Translations under genes and position numbers: made by a program
Shown here: positions 1 through 10,401 of the stretch, piece after piece
Numbering within the stretch: the stretch's first letter is position 1
How the letters are laid out: each line of letters begins with the position of its first letter
Notes under the pieces: model-generated
Database searches by the model: none
Told to the model about the DNA's origin: nothing
What the model saw: only the letters and a program-made list of their open reading frames with translations
DNA from: Ailanthus altissimus
Taxonomy: Eukaryota > Streptophyta > Magnoliopsida > Sapindales > Simaroubaceae
Direction of reading: 5' to 3'
DNA: 64,000 nucleotides
NCBI GenBank assembly: GCA_946807835.1
Contig: OX327705.1
Coordinates: 14,600,501 to 14,664,500 of the forward strand

Positions 1-338
1 ATGATATAAGTTGTATTTATTTATATGAAAACTCATATCAAGAGAGAGAATCTTTATTCGTGCACAATGAAGTCGGGGCATTAATTTATTTTGCTGGGTC
101 ACTTCGGTTTGATTGGTGCACATATAAGTAGAGGGAGAGGGGAGCTTCATCAATCGCTTTAGTAAAACTAATTAAAGCATTATATTATTTCTGCCAATCA
201 GCATAAAAAGAGAGAGGGTTTGCAAGAAACCTCTTTTTACATTACAATATGATAATGCCAATAATCAAGGAAATATAGTAAAGCCTCCGAAAAGACTACT
301 GGTCCAAGTTTTCATTCTCTCTCTGAGTCATTGTAAGA
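1..338. other. 3' flank of the intact germin-like gene
   Basis: This is non-coding sequence downstream of the minus-strand GLP stop codon and presumably includes its 3' UTR. I see no other gene, and no clear polyadenylation signal could be fixed by eye. Confidence 0.5.
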
Positions 339-1100
339 TCAGAACTTTGCTTGAAGATCTTTAACCACCTTCAAGTCCAGCTGGAATGCCCTAGCGAGAA
401 CGTCAGGATCAATGGGTGGCTTGGATCCGAAGGTCGCGTTCGCAATAGTAATGACACCAGGATTCTGGCTGTTAAAAGCAGCAATGGCAACAGCGTTTGT
501 TTTTCCTATATTGGCTTGGAAGTGAATCTGGCCAAGTGGAAACACAAAAATATCTCCCTTTTTCAGGACTTTGGTGAAGAGTTTGTTATTGAGCTGGTTT
601 GATCCGACAAAACCAACGTAAAGAGTTCCTTCAAGGACTGTTAGGATTTCAGAGGCACGAGGGTGAGTGTGAGGTGGGTTTTCGCCAAATGGTGCATAGT
701 CGATACGAGCTATAGATATGCCAAAAGTGTTAAGTCCTGGAATTTGATCTACATTTAGGAGGGTCACATTTGAGCCAACTTGATTGTCTGTGTTTCTTGG
801 AATGTCGAGCCCTGAACCGAAGAAATCTTCTGGTTTGGCAAGCTTTGGGTCCTTGCAGAACTTCCCATTCACAAACACTGCTTGTTAACAAATTTAAAAA
901 AAAAGTTAATAACCTTAACATTTAACTAGGAGAAGCTTAAGTTTTAAAAACAGAGAGAGCAATATATACATACCACCGCCGGGATTATCAATGGCCACAC
1001 AGATATCCTGAAGAGGGCTAGGGTCAAAGGCATAGGCCAATGAAGAAGCCAAGGCCAAGAAGACTAGAGCTAGGAGAAATTGAACACCTTTCGAAGCCAT
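339..1100 (-). CDS. Germin-like protein (cupin), two exons, apparently intact
   Basis: The gene is complement(join(339..877,974..1100)) and encodes 221 residues. Exon 1 gives a hydrophobic signal peptide (residues 1-24, cleavage likely after AYA), and Cys34 and Cys50 match the N-terminal disulfide pair of germins. The intron (878-973) has a GTATGT donor and CAG acceptor and splits the first Val codon of VFVNGK. The cupin is complete: motif 1 has His112, His114 and Glu119, and motif 2 has His161 after [10 protein letters not shown], so all four metal ligands are present. N-glycosylation sequons lie at Asn79 and Asn189. Family knowledge: germin-like proteins are apoplastic, Mn-binding, hexameric glycoproteins, some with superoxide dismutase or oxalate oxidase activity and roles in defence; the sequence does not decide the activity. 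Length is normal for the family and no lesion is seen. A broken paralogue lies at 22416-23221. Confidence 0.95.
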
Positions 1101-1169
1101 GGTGAGGAATAGGCTGTGTGTATCTCAGATTCTCTCAAGTGTTGTTGCTACATTGAGGAAATTATAAAC

Positions 1170-1179
1170 CTATTTATAG
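1170..1179 (-). promoter_or_regulatory. TATA box of the intact GLP gene
   Basis: The minus strand reads CTATAAATAG 70 bp upstream of the ATG. The same box sits 80 bp upstream of the ATG of the paralogue at 23221, so the core promoter was duplicated with the gene. Confidence 0.75.
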
Positions 1180-1751
1180 ATGAGCCCTTGAACTATTCTT
1201 AGTCCTCGAAGCAGGTGAAGACCTACCAAGACTTTCATTGGTTATCCCGTTTTCAGATTTCAAAGATGATGTATATATTCGACCTGTAGAACTGGCACAT
1301 TTCATCCTTAAGTTATAATAATTGAAATTTACTAATTTGACTATCTCACAAAATTATTTGATATTTTAACACAAAAGTGGCCGTTTCTCCTCTTCCAATA
1401 TGCTGCTGACAGTGCGAATAATTAACCTCAGATGATTGAACACCAGTATTTAGAATAGTTTCGAAGTTAATTAATTGTATTATTGTTAAGTACACAGATT
1501 GAAGAAAGAGGTGTTATCGTTCATAATTTTCGAAGGCTCGACTAAGTAAAGAATATTAATAATGAAAAAAAAATCTATTAAACGAGAAAGGAGGTTGAGA
1601 CCCCAAAAAGCAATACAAGCAAATAAAACATGGACTAAGATAATCTATAATGTAAACCAAATGTGCAGATGTATTTACAACTTTATTTCTCTTTTGCTGC
1701 TCAAGTGCAATCTAATAGTTATTAACATTAAAAGTGTTTAATATTACAAAT

Positions 1752-1899
1752 GAGATCTCTACCCTATTACATGGGAATCAAATCTCATGCAAGAGGGATA
1801 AAATTTTCTCATTGGAGGATCCCTATTTGTAATAGGGGTAGAAATTCTCATCTATAAAAGAGTTAGAGTTTCTCATCTAGTAAATAGGATAGAGATCTC
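1752..1899. repeat. Foldback sequence with three related arms
   Basis: The arm at 1752-1770 (GAGATCTCTACCCTATTAC) is inverted and slightly diverged at 1829-1849, and inverted again at 1880-1899. RNA or single-stranded DNA here could form alternative hairpins. It may be a remnant of a foldback or MITE-like element; no target-site duplication was identified. Confidence 0.4.
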
Positions 1900-1964
1900 G
1901 TTTGTAGGGATAGTTCTCTGTAACAAAGGTTGTATGTTTCTCCTTTAAAGAGAATATTAGGTTT

Positions 1965-2330
1965 CACTACTAAAAAAATAAGCTTCATTAATATTATACT
2001 ACTGACATTTTTTTAAATAATATTAGTGAAATAAAATGTCATTAAATTGCTAATATCATAATATCAATAAAACGAAATGTTAGTGAACTATTATTACAAT
2101 GCTATTAGTAAATAAAGTGTCAATAAATTAATAATATCTCAGTGTTAGTGAAATAATAATTTTCATTTTTTTAAAAAAAAAACTCTAAAACTACTTAGTT
2201 TTGAAGTTAAAATCTTAAAAAAAAAAAAAAACAAAAACTTCAGGTGTACTAGAATAGACTTATCATATGTAGAGTTCTAATAACCTGTTTGATTTATATA
2301 GCATAGCTCTAAGATGTAATATTAGTGATT
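1965..2330. mobile_element. Possible CACTA (En/Spm-like) terminal fragment
   Basis: The segment opens with CACTACTAAAAAAA, similar to the terminal inverted repeats of plant CACTA transposons. It is followed by four spaced copies of a TTAGTGA-like motif (near 2023, 2080, 2145 and 2323), reminiscent of subterminal repeats. No opposite terminal repeat or transposase is seen, so this is at best a truncated or non-autonomous remnant. Confidence 0.25.
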
Positions 2331-4967
2331 TATTTTAATAATATTACATCAATGAATGATTTAAAAAAAAAGTACTTCATATATGTAAATGAGAAGTGTG
2401 ACAGAATTAATTGCTATTGTGTCGGTCACTATTTTTTTTAATCTCTGTTATGATATTTCATCTTTATTATAATTCTATTAGCAAAATAAGAGTAAAGAAA
2501 AACAAAAAAGAAAAAAAAAACTTGATTGATTTAAAAGTAGTATAATTGTGACAGATGCTAGCATTTTTCTGTACCTAATTTGGGTAAATCAAACGTGAGT
2601 TGAATTGAAACATAAAGGCATATTAAACAAAAAAGTGTACTCTAGACAATTAACATATATTTGGCAATTAATAACAGTATTTTCAAGAAGTGCTTCCAAT
2701 GTTTTTCTATTCTCTCAAATTATGTTTTCGACAATCTCAACATAAATTTATTGAATAATAAACAAAGGTTGGACAAGACCTTTAAGGGTATCAAAATCGC
2801 TTCCAAGCACAGCCTCAAAGAATTTCTGATATCCTTTTTTGCATATGTATAAGAAAGGCTACTGTTTTGGTCATCATCTTGTTTGTTTCCAGAGAAAAGT
2901 AGTTTGCACATAATTCATTTAATTTCGAATACAGGAATATTATACTTATAAAATTGAGATATAAATATTATATCTCAAATAATATGTTATGAATAAATAA
3001 TTAACATGTATTAAATAACTGTTAACTATTTATATTGTGATCAATATGGTAGTTATATAACATTAACTAATTAATGAGTAACATGTTAAATATTAAATTA
3101 ATTAAAAAAAATTTTATCTTAATTTTGTAAGTATAATATCACTCATTTGAATATATAAGAAAACTTGCGTTCATTGTGCATATATATCCAAAATATCCAA
3201 TTTTTTTCGCTAGATTCAATATTTCCCCTTTTCTGTAGTGAAGGTCTCACTGACACACGTTGCTTACATTTAGCACAATTAAAAGATAACAATGATTCAG
3301 TAAAAATTCTGAAAAATTCTTAGAAATTTACTTTTCAATTATCCACATTTATCAACAATTTTACATTGAAATGTGGCTTCACAGTAGAGACATCTGGCTT
3401 AAGTTCACAGTACCACAAGGCATTAAAACTAGCGATTCATTGTTTGATTAGTTAATAGTCAGAAAAAAAAAATAGAAGGAAAAAAGAAAAAAAAAAAACA
3501 AAAGCAAAGAGTAGTTGTGGATTGGTTGGGGATTTTGACATCCACAACAAGATGCATAATGCATACCCCTGTGCTTAATTAAACTGGTAATTTCATTGCT
3601 TAATTTAACTGCCAAAAATTAATTGAAGCTTCCAATAGTAGTAGTCTAAATGCTTGGGAAGATGGCTTGAAAATGAGAGTTTGGTTTTCTTTACCCCTCG
3701 TTACATACATTTAGTCAATACAGAAATCTCTTAAAAGAAAAAAAAAAAAAACAACACTTGATTTAGTATAGACACAACCACTTCTGTCAAAAAAAGGCAA
3801 TACTTAAACAAAGGAAATATATAACCACTTCTATCAAAAACGAAAAAAAAGACTTAATTTTAGTGTTGACAGGCTAGCAGAATAGTTTCAAACTATTACG
3901 AGTGCTGTAAGTCTATGTGAGGTGTATAGCATATGATGCAAGGCTAGGTTTTCAAGTCATAAGAACCTTAGTTTCGAATGTTAGAGGAAATGTGACTCTC
4001 AAACCTTGTGTGCTGAATTGGTAATCCATTTATGAGGATCTTAGGCTCTAGAATAGACACTAAGATGTTGTTTTTTCTTATGTTCTTGATGAAGAACGTG
4101 AAAGAGAAATAATTTATGAGATACCATGTATGCTAAGAGGGAACTTAGGCCAAATATAGTGTGTCAAAAGGCTTCAAAGTGTGAAGGATTAAAAAAGCCA
4201 TTAAGAAGTTGTATTTTACAAGTATTATGAAGATTTTTATAGGGTTAGAGTTTTGTATAAGATCAAGACTCCTTATTTATCCTCTTATAATCCTAGAATC
4301 TACTTTATCTAATAAATTTTATTTCTCTTAAAAGGAAAAAATAAATTTAATAAATAAAATTGAGAAAATACTGATTTTATTCTAAATAAAGGTTTAGTAT
4401 GCTTATTAGATACCAAGTTAAATAAAGAAGTTATCAGCTTATTATTTTGAAATGATTATAAGGGCCAAAAGATATCTTATTAAACTTGTGTTTCTTCATT
4501 AGTCGTAATAATAAGGCCTTAGCCCTTATTTTGGGCTAAATATCTCCTAATTGGATTTTAGCTTTAAAGGTTCATATGTTTTAGGCTTTACTCAATGTAA
4601 CCCTATACCTACCAAACTATGACCCAGATGTTAAGCCTTAAAGAGTAGTTTGAGCTTGCACGTCTTACCTTGTTATACGTATTTGGGTATGTATGTAGGT
4701 TTGGACTGAAATCTTATGGATTTTTATACAACAATATTTAGCTCCTTTGAATATTTTAGATGTGTAGTACAAGCAAGGCAGATTGTTGATAAGGGCAAAT
4801 TTATCATATATTTTCTCATGTTTTTATTATTGATATTTTATGATTTTATGAGAATAGATGGCTATTTATGTGCATTATTGTTATTTATAGGGACTTGAAC
4901 GAAATTTAAAGAAAGAACGCAAAAGGAGCGAAAACAGGGACTAAAATGCAAAGTTTTTAAATTATGA

Positions 4968-5235
4968 GTCCAGCGCCGCCGCGCCATAATAATATCGCCC
5001 CAGCGTTGGAATAGTGATCGAAATTAGAAAAACAACCTGTTTAAGTCGCGTCTGGCGCTCCAGCGCCGAAGAGTCACCGCGCCAGCAACGTTCCAGAGCC
5101 CCAGCGCTATCAACATACCGCGCCAGCGGTGAAGCCGTTTTCATGCAGCGCCCCAGCGCCAAGATCCCACCGCTCCAGCGGTAATAGCTTTTTCACGCGT
5201 CGCCCCAGCGACAGATGCATAGCGCGCCAGCGGTA
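4968..5235 (+). repeat. GC-rich CCAGCG repeat array in U3
   Basis: About ten spaced copies of CCAGCG, often as GCGCCAGCG or CGCCCCAGCG, lie in a tract far richer in C, G and CpG than its surroundings. It ends about 50 bp before the LTR TATA box, so it could act as an enhancer or methylation target (inference). The inverted solo LTR at 11858-13188 has lost most of it. Confidence 0.7.
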
Positions 5236-5286
5236 GTGCGAGTCCTAGTCCGACGAGAATTGAGATTTTCAAGCTCATATCAATCC

Positions 5287-5296
5287 CTATATAAAG
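5287..5296 (+). promoter_or_regulatory. LTR TATA box
   Basis: CTATATAAAG follows the GC-rich array and precedes about 975 bp of R/U5 sequence, the expected place for the element's promoter. It is preserved, though altered, in the inverted solo copy. Confidence 0.65.
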
Positions 5297-6278
5297 CCAC
5301 TCGTTCCCAGCCTTCAAGAAGGAATCCAAGACGACCCAAGAGCACCAAGAATACATAACACGAGTCTTGGAGAGCAATAGGAGCTTAATTGAAGCAACTT
5401 TATAGAGAGATACAAGGCGTTATTCGGCATCAAGAGTTCCTAGGCAGCGCAATTAAGAGCAATTCGACGTCTATATCGGTTTGCTAATAATTGTATCATG
5501 ATTTATAATTATTTTTACTGCTGTTCTCTTGTAGCCATGAGCTAAACTTGTTTTCTAGGGTTAATATTTGAACTTAATATGTGCGCTTAAATTGCCATAT
5601 CCTTTAGTATTTAATAAACTTAGTCATTTATTATTTAAATTACTTGTGTTTAATGCTTCAATATATTTGGCCAATATATGGTGAATGAATTGGTAATATT
5701 ATTGATAAACTCGGAAGAGGAATCATAATATTTAGACCTAAGTAATTTGATGCATGATTGTAGAGTAACATTCAATGTTGCATATGCAAGTTTCAATTTA
5801 GGATAGGAATATACCTAATTGGCATGTATGATCAATAATACCTAATCTTAATGAATCTTAATTTATTACAAGTACCATAAGAATATAGGTATTTGGTAAA
5901 TTAAGGTATACTTGCATGACCTTGGAAGAGGCTTGTGAATACATTAGTGTCTTGATCAATAATAAAGACTAAGTGAGTTAAATATTAGAGGATTAATCAT
6001 TAGAAACATATTGAGGGATAATATTAATCTTAGGTTTTCTCTACGTTGCTATCTTTAAATCTCATTGCATTGTGTTTTTACTTTTATATTTTCTACATTC
6101 ATTCTTGGATTTTTATTTTTCTGAATAATTATTAGAAAGACATAATTTTAGTAATTGGTTAATAAGAAGAAATTATCCCTGTGGGTTCGACATCCGACTA
6201 ATTAGTCTCTTTATTACTTGCATACGATAGTGTATACTTGCACTTAATTTATGATATAGAAATATCGCATCAAGTTTT

Positions 6279-6295
6279 TGGCGCCGTTGCCGGGG
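6279..6295 (+). promoter_or_regulatory. Primer-binding site, tRNA-Asp
   Basis: TGGCGCCGTTGCCGGGG is fully complementary to the 3' end of plant tRNA-Asp including CCA. It starts six bases after the LTR end. This PBS is characteristic of Athila-lineage elements. Confidence 0.9.
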
Positions 6296-6407
6296 ATAAT
6301 TATCTACTTTTTCGCCAATATTAATACCAATCTTTCTAGTTTTTACTTCAGAATTTTTTTTATTTTTATTTTTCTTAATTTAGTTTTACTTCTTTGTTAC
6401 GAGGTAC

Positions 6408-8987
6408 ATGCGAAGATCGAAAAGTGAAGACTTGATTTCTTTTGATCTAGAAATTGAAAGAACCTTACGAAGAATTAGAAGAGAGCAAAATCAAGTTAAC
6501 ACCATAGAAGATCAAGTACCAATTGCACCCAATAATGAAGGAAGACCACTGAGGGAGTATGCTGTTCCCTTAGTGAATAGAATCCATTCAAGCATCCAAA
6601 GACCAACTGTTCAAGCTAACAACTTCGAGATCAAGCCAAGCACGATTCAAATGCTCAAGGATTTGGTACAATTTAGTGGACTACCCAATGACGATCCAAA
6701 CATGCACATCATCAACTTCTTGGAGATATATGATACATTCAAGTACAATGGGGTGTCTGATGATGCAATCCGTCTAAGATTGTTTCCCTTTTCCTTAAGA
6801 GACAAAGCAAAAAGCTGGCTGCTATCACTTCCATCTGGATCCATAGCGACATGGGATGATCTTGCACAAAAGTTCCTCGCCAAATTCTTTCCACCTGCTA
6901 AAACTGCCAAGATGAGGAACGACATCACATCATTCCTACAACTAGATGGAGAATCTCTTTATGAGGCATGGGAGAGATACAAGGATATGCAAAGAAAATG
7001 TCCTCATCATGGAGTTCCGAAGTGGTTACTTGTACAAACATTCTACAATGGATTAGCCGGTCAATTCAGAACGATAGTAGATGCTGCAGCTGGAGGAGCA
7101 CTCATGAACAAATCCATAGATGAAGCTTATGATCTACTAGATGAGATGGCGTCCAATGCCTATCAATGGCCCACCGAAAGGTCAACCACAAGAAAGATCG
7201 CTGGACTACATGAAGTAGACACTTTGACTACATTATCTGCCCAAGTCAACCTCTTGACCAAACAATTAAGCAACTTGGGAGTTAATGCTATCAAGAGTCA
7301 ACCCATCACTTGCGATTTCTGTGGAAGCAATCATGCAAATGGACAATGCTTGGAGACTGCTCAATATGTAGGGGACTTTAACCACAATAACCCCAATTCT
7401 AATTTTTACAATCCTGGATGGAGAAATCACCCAAACTTCTCATGGAGTAGCAATAATCAAGGACAGCATTCTAAAGCTCCTCCTGGCTTTCAACCACAAG
7501 TACAGCAAGAGAAGAAACCAGACATTGAAGACATGCTCTTACAATTTATGAAGAAAACAGATGCACTCTTCCAAAGTCAAGCAGCTTCACTTAGAGCCTT
7601 GGAGAATCAAGTAGGACAACTTGCTACAGCAATAAACAATCGACCTCAAGGAACTCTACCAAGCAACACCGAAGTCAATCCAAAAGGAAGCGTAGAACAG
7701 TGCCAAGCCATCTCCCTAAGAAGTGGTAAAGTCTTACATGATAACACTCCTCAACCACAGCTTTCGGAAATGATAGAAAAGGAAAAAGAACCAGTAGTCC
7801 AGCAAGATGACGTGCAACCATATAGACCACCTATACCATTTCCTCAGAGATTACAACAGCTAAGAAGTCAAGAGAAGAGTGCTGAGACACATAAAAGCAT
7901 AGAATCTAGTATTCAAGTACAAGAACAAAAAAGTGAAAATACAGCAGAAGATACCAATAGTAACCTGCAGAAGCAACCTACACAGTCATTCACTCCACCT
8001 CTTCCATTTCCTCAGAGGCTGCAAAAGAAAAAGCTAGATAAGCAATTTTCTAAATTTTTTGATATTTTTAAGAAATTACATATTAATCTTCCTTTTGTAG
8101 ATGCACTGGAGCGAATGCCGAGCTATGTGAAATTTATGAAGGAAATCCTATCAAAGAAGAGAAGAATAGATGACTTCGAGACTGTGGCCCTGACAGAAGA
8201 GTGTAGCGCCATCCTTCTAAAGAAGCTACCTCCAAAGCTCAAAGATCCTGGGAGCTTCACCATACCATGCTCAATTGGAAATTATGATTTTGGGAAAGCA
8301 CTTTGTGATATGGGAGCTAGCATCAATCTTATGCCACTGTCCGTGTATAAAAAGTTGGGACTGAAAGAAGCCAAACCAATAAATATCACACTTCAGTTAG
8401 CAGATCGTTCTCTCACCTATCCTAAGGGATTAATTGAAGATGTGTTGGTTAAGGTCGATAAATTCATCTTCCCTGCCGATTTCATTGTTTTGGATATGGA
8501 AGAAGACAAGGAGATCCCAATCATCCTTGGAAGACCTTTCCTAGCCACTGGAAGAACAATCATTGATGTGCAAAAAGGGGAGTTGACCATGAGGGTACAA
8601 GAGGACACAGTCACTTTTAAGGTCTTCAAGGAGATCAAATTACCAACTGAAAATGAAGACTGTTTCTGCATTAATGTGGTGTATCCAAGCGTTAAGCAAA
8701 TTAAAGATATGGAGACATTGGATCCTCACATCCGAAAAAGAGCATTGAAGCATAGGAAGGCAAGAGAGAAGAAGAAAAAGCAGCATCACGACGAAGCAAG
8801 CAAAGAGAAAAAAAAGGAAGAACCATCTCCCCGGTCTAAGATTAAAGTCTTTCCGGAGAGACATAAGGAGAATGCAGCAAAAGATAGTGCCCGAGATTTA
8901 ATTACAAGAATATGGAAGCCGAAAAAGAAGAAAGCCAGCAAGATCACTTACTCAAATGCTTCCATCAGCATCTTCGACCCACCATAA
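6408..8987 (+). CDS. gag-pro: Retrotransposon Gag-protease polyprotein (Athila type), open over 859 codons
   Basis: The ORF has no internal stop. Residues about 95-255 form a Retrotrans_gag domain with the FPFSLRDKAKSWLLSLP motif. A zinc knuckle of the form C-X2-C-X3-H-X4-C is at 302-314. Pro/Gln-rich linkers carry two PFPQRLQ repeats. An aspartic protease domain at about 590-740 has DMGAS at 634-638 and IILGRPFL at 706-713. The C-terminus (about 778-845) is very rich in Lys and Arg. Gag forms the virus-like particle and the protease would cleave the polyprotein. The ORF stops where reverse transcriptase should begin, and no RT follows. Such a long open frame in an otherwise decayed window suggests recent insertion or mobilisation in trans. 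The ATG at 6408 is the first in frame after the leader. Confidence 0.9.
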   Translation: MRRSKSEDLISFDLEIERTLRRIRREQNQVNTIEDQVPIAPNNEGRPLREYAVPLVNRIHSSIQRPTVQANNFEIKPSTIQMLKDLVQFSGLPNDDPNMHIINFLEIYDTFKYNGVSDDAIRLRLFPFSLRDKAKSWLLSLPSGSIATWDDLAQKFLAKFFPPAKTAKMRNDITSFLQLDGESLYEAWERYKDMQRKCPHHGVPKWLLVQTFYNGLAGQFRTIVDAAAGGALMNKSIDEAYDLLDEMASNAYQWPTERSTTRKIAGLHEVDTLTTLSAQVNLLTKQLSNLGVNAIKSQPITCDFCGSNHANGQCLETAQYVGDFNHNNPNSNFYNPGWRNHPNFSWSSNNQGQHSKAPPGFQPQVQQEKKPDIEDMLLQFMKKTDALFQSQAASLRALENQVGQLATAINNRPQGTLPSNTEVNPKGSVEQCQAISLRSGKVLHDNTPQPQLSEMIEKEKEPVVQQDDVQPYRPPIPFPQRLQQLRSQEKSAETHKSIESSIQVQEQKSENTAEDTNSNLQKQPTQSFTPPLPFPQRLQKKKLDKQFSKFFDIFKKLHINLPFVDALERMPSYVKFMKEILSKKRRIDDFETVALTEECSAILLKKLPPKLKDPGSFTIPCSIGNYDFGKALCDMGASINLMPLSVYKKLGLKEAKPINITLQLADRSLTYPKGLIEDVLVKVDKFIFPADFIVLDMEEDKEIPIILGRPFLATGRTIIDVQKGELTMRVQEDTVTFKVFKEIKLPTENEDCFCINVVYPSVKQIKDMETLDPHIRKRALKHRKAREKKKKQHHDEASKEKKKEEPSPRSKIKVFPERHKENAAKDSARDLITRIWKPKKKKASKITYSNASISIFDPP

Positions 8988-9024
8988 AAGAATAAGAAGC
9001 CCCGTCAAGCCGATGACGTTAAAT

Positions 9025-9050
9025 CAAGCGCTACTTGGGAGGCAACCCAA
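9025..9050 (+). other. Conserved Athila-type motif after gag-protease
   Basis: The sequence around AGCGCTACTTGGGAGGCAAC resembles a non-coding motif common downstream of coding regions in plant Athila-like elements. Its position just after the protease suggests the pol module is absent by structure rather than simply unread. Its function is unknown. Confidence 0.5.
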
Positions 9051-9179
9051 GGAAAATATTATTATTATTATTATCATTTTTTTATATTTTTTATGATATA
9101 CTTAACATTTAAGTTTAGACAAGTGCACAACCCGAGAAACCTTAAAATATATTTTTGGCTTACTGGAACTTCTAAGATT

Positions 9180-10401
9180 GAACTATTCAATCCATTATAC
9201 TGTCCCAGTGCACAATGAGTACAATTTATATTGTGAGACTCTCTAAGTTCATGCCCGAATTATTATATAAAACTCCTCCATACGTCCATGAACGATGCCC
9301 CTCACACACACGTTACGAATATTATAAAGCGGCACGTTAGAACATACAAGCTGAGGTTATAACATAATCATATAATCCCTTTATCATTTATATCTAGGTA
9401 GAGCGGAGATATAGATCAATACCGTCAAATCTCCACATGCTCGGCCGAAAGCTTATCTCTAGAATTGTATTTCAATAAATAATATTCTCAAACAATTTTG
9501 TAATATTATTTATCCTTAACGTTAAACTCTTTTCCCCAAACTTACTGCTTATGGCCATAAGACTTTTTAAAATATAATCTTAGACCATTAAGATATAGTA
9601 CTCACTTAAATGAGTTGGTGGATCCTATATCAATGCACACTGGACTCCATGAGCATTGGACCATACCCAGTGACACCTAGCGGTTGGACCATGAAAGTTT
9701 CTGACATGTATGGAACCAAAGTATAATGGATCACTCACAAGCCCATCGTGGCATTCAGGTCAAAGGCCACGAATACTACTCAATTTGAAAGACCATCTAT
9801 TGATGGCTTTATAGGATGTTTATTGGAGATCTTTATAAGCATGTTCAGTATTCATTCCTTACTAAATACCTGTATCTCTATACGAGCTTCCACTAAATTC
9901 ATGGTTTGCTAAGGCTAACTATCTGGACCATCCAGATATAGACATACACCAATTTATATATTTATTAAGGTATTCACTGACAGACCAGTATTAGTGAAGA
10001 TAGATAGGAATATAATATTTGAGAACATATTTGCATAATGACATTTTCTAGCACTATTTACAATTCTTTACAACTACGTTATTACTAATATATTCTCAGG
10101 TCTTTGTTCCATTTCAGACAAGACTTTAACTTTTTAGATATCACTGACTCTTATAACCTAATAACTCTTATTAGTGCCAACTTATAGTATTTATAACTCT
10201 CAGTGTTGCTAATTTTTAGCATTAATTTAAACTTATTTAGACTAGATCTGAACTCTTTTAGATCATATAATGTCTGAAACGTTACAAGTATCTTATCATA
10301 TATAAAATATAATTAGTAATTTAATGAAATAATAATACTAGTGTAAATATTAAACAAATATTTATACATAAAAGGATGGCACGTAAGCACAAATCCTAAC
10401 A
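9180..10401 (-). repeat. Partial LTR of family B
   Basis: The sequence matches the plus-strand reading of the minus-oriented family-B LTR at about 30590-31803 and ends in the same terminal CTAACA. The part corresponding to 29463-30590 is missing. The junction with the Athila-type element at about 9120-9180 is therefore a deletion or rearrangement breakpoint. Confidence 0.75.

Larger units (their letters stand above)
1180..4783. other. AT-rich intergenic spacer
   Basis: No open frame resembles a known protein. The stretch holds homopolymer A and T runs, the foldback repeat at 1752-1899 and the CACTA-like segment from 1965, listed separately. The rest, including 2661-2911 and 3860-4780, shows nothing I can name. 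Confidence 0.5.
4784..6272 (+). repeat. 5' LTR of the Athila-type gag-protease element
   Basis: This 1489-bp LTR begins TGTTGATAAGG and ends ATATCGCATCA, six bases before the primer site. The assignment rests on an inverted homologous copy at 11858-13188 that matches at both edges. It contains a GC-rich repeat array (4968-5235) upstream of a TATA box (5287-5296), which marks the U3 region. Confidence 0.85.
4784..9120 (+). mobile_element. Athila-type Ty3/gypsy element, 5' LTR plus gag-protease only
   Basis: In order it contains a full 5' LTR (4784-6272), a perfect tRNA-Asp primer-binding site (6279-6295), a leader, an open Gag-protease ORF (6408-8987) and a downstream AGCGCTACTTGGGAGGCAACC-type motif near 9025-9050. 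No reverse transcriptase, RNase H, integrase or 3' LTR follows. Instead sequence resembling the middle of a family-B LTR starts near 9180. The element is therefore either a non-autonomous gag-only type whose 3' LTR was lost, or an autonomous element truncated by deletion. The right edge is approximate. Confidence 0.8.

Noticed and set aside
351..602. Plus-strand ORF opposite the GLP second exon
   Set aside because: It is a shadow of a conserved cupin exon on the other strand.
2661..2911. Two overlapping ORFs of 63 codons on opposite strands
   Set aside because: Short, composition-driven, no recognisable motif and no promoter or splice context.
6647..6928. Minus-strand ORF opposite gag
   Set aside because: It is a shadow of the well-supported gag-protease frame and has no domain of its own. 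The same applies to 8417-8671 and 8640-8864.
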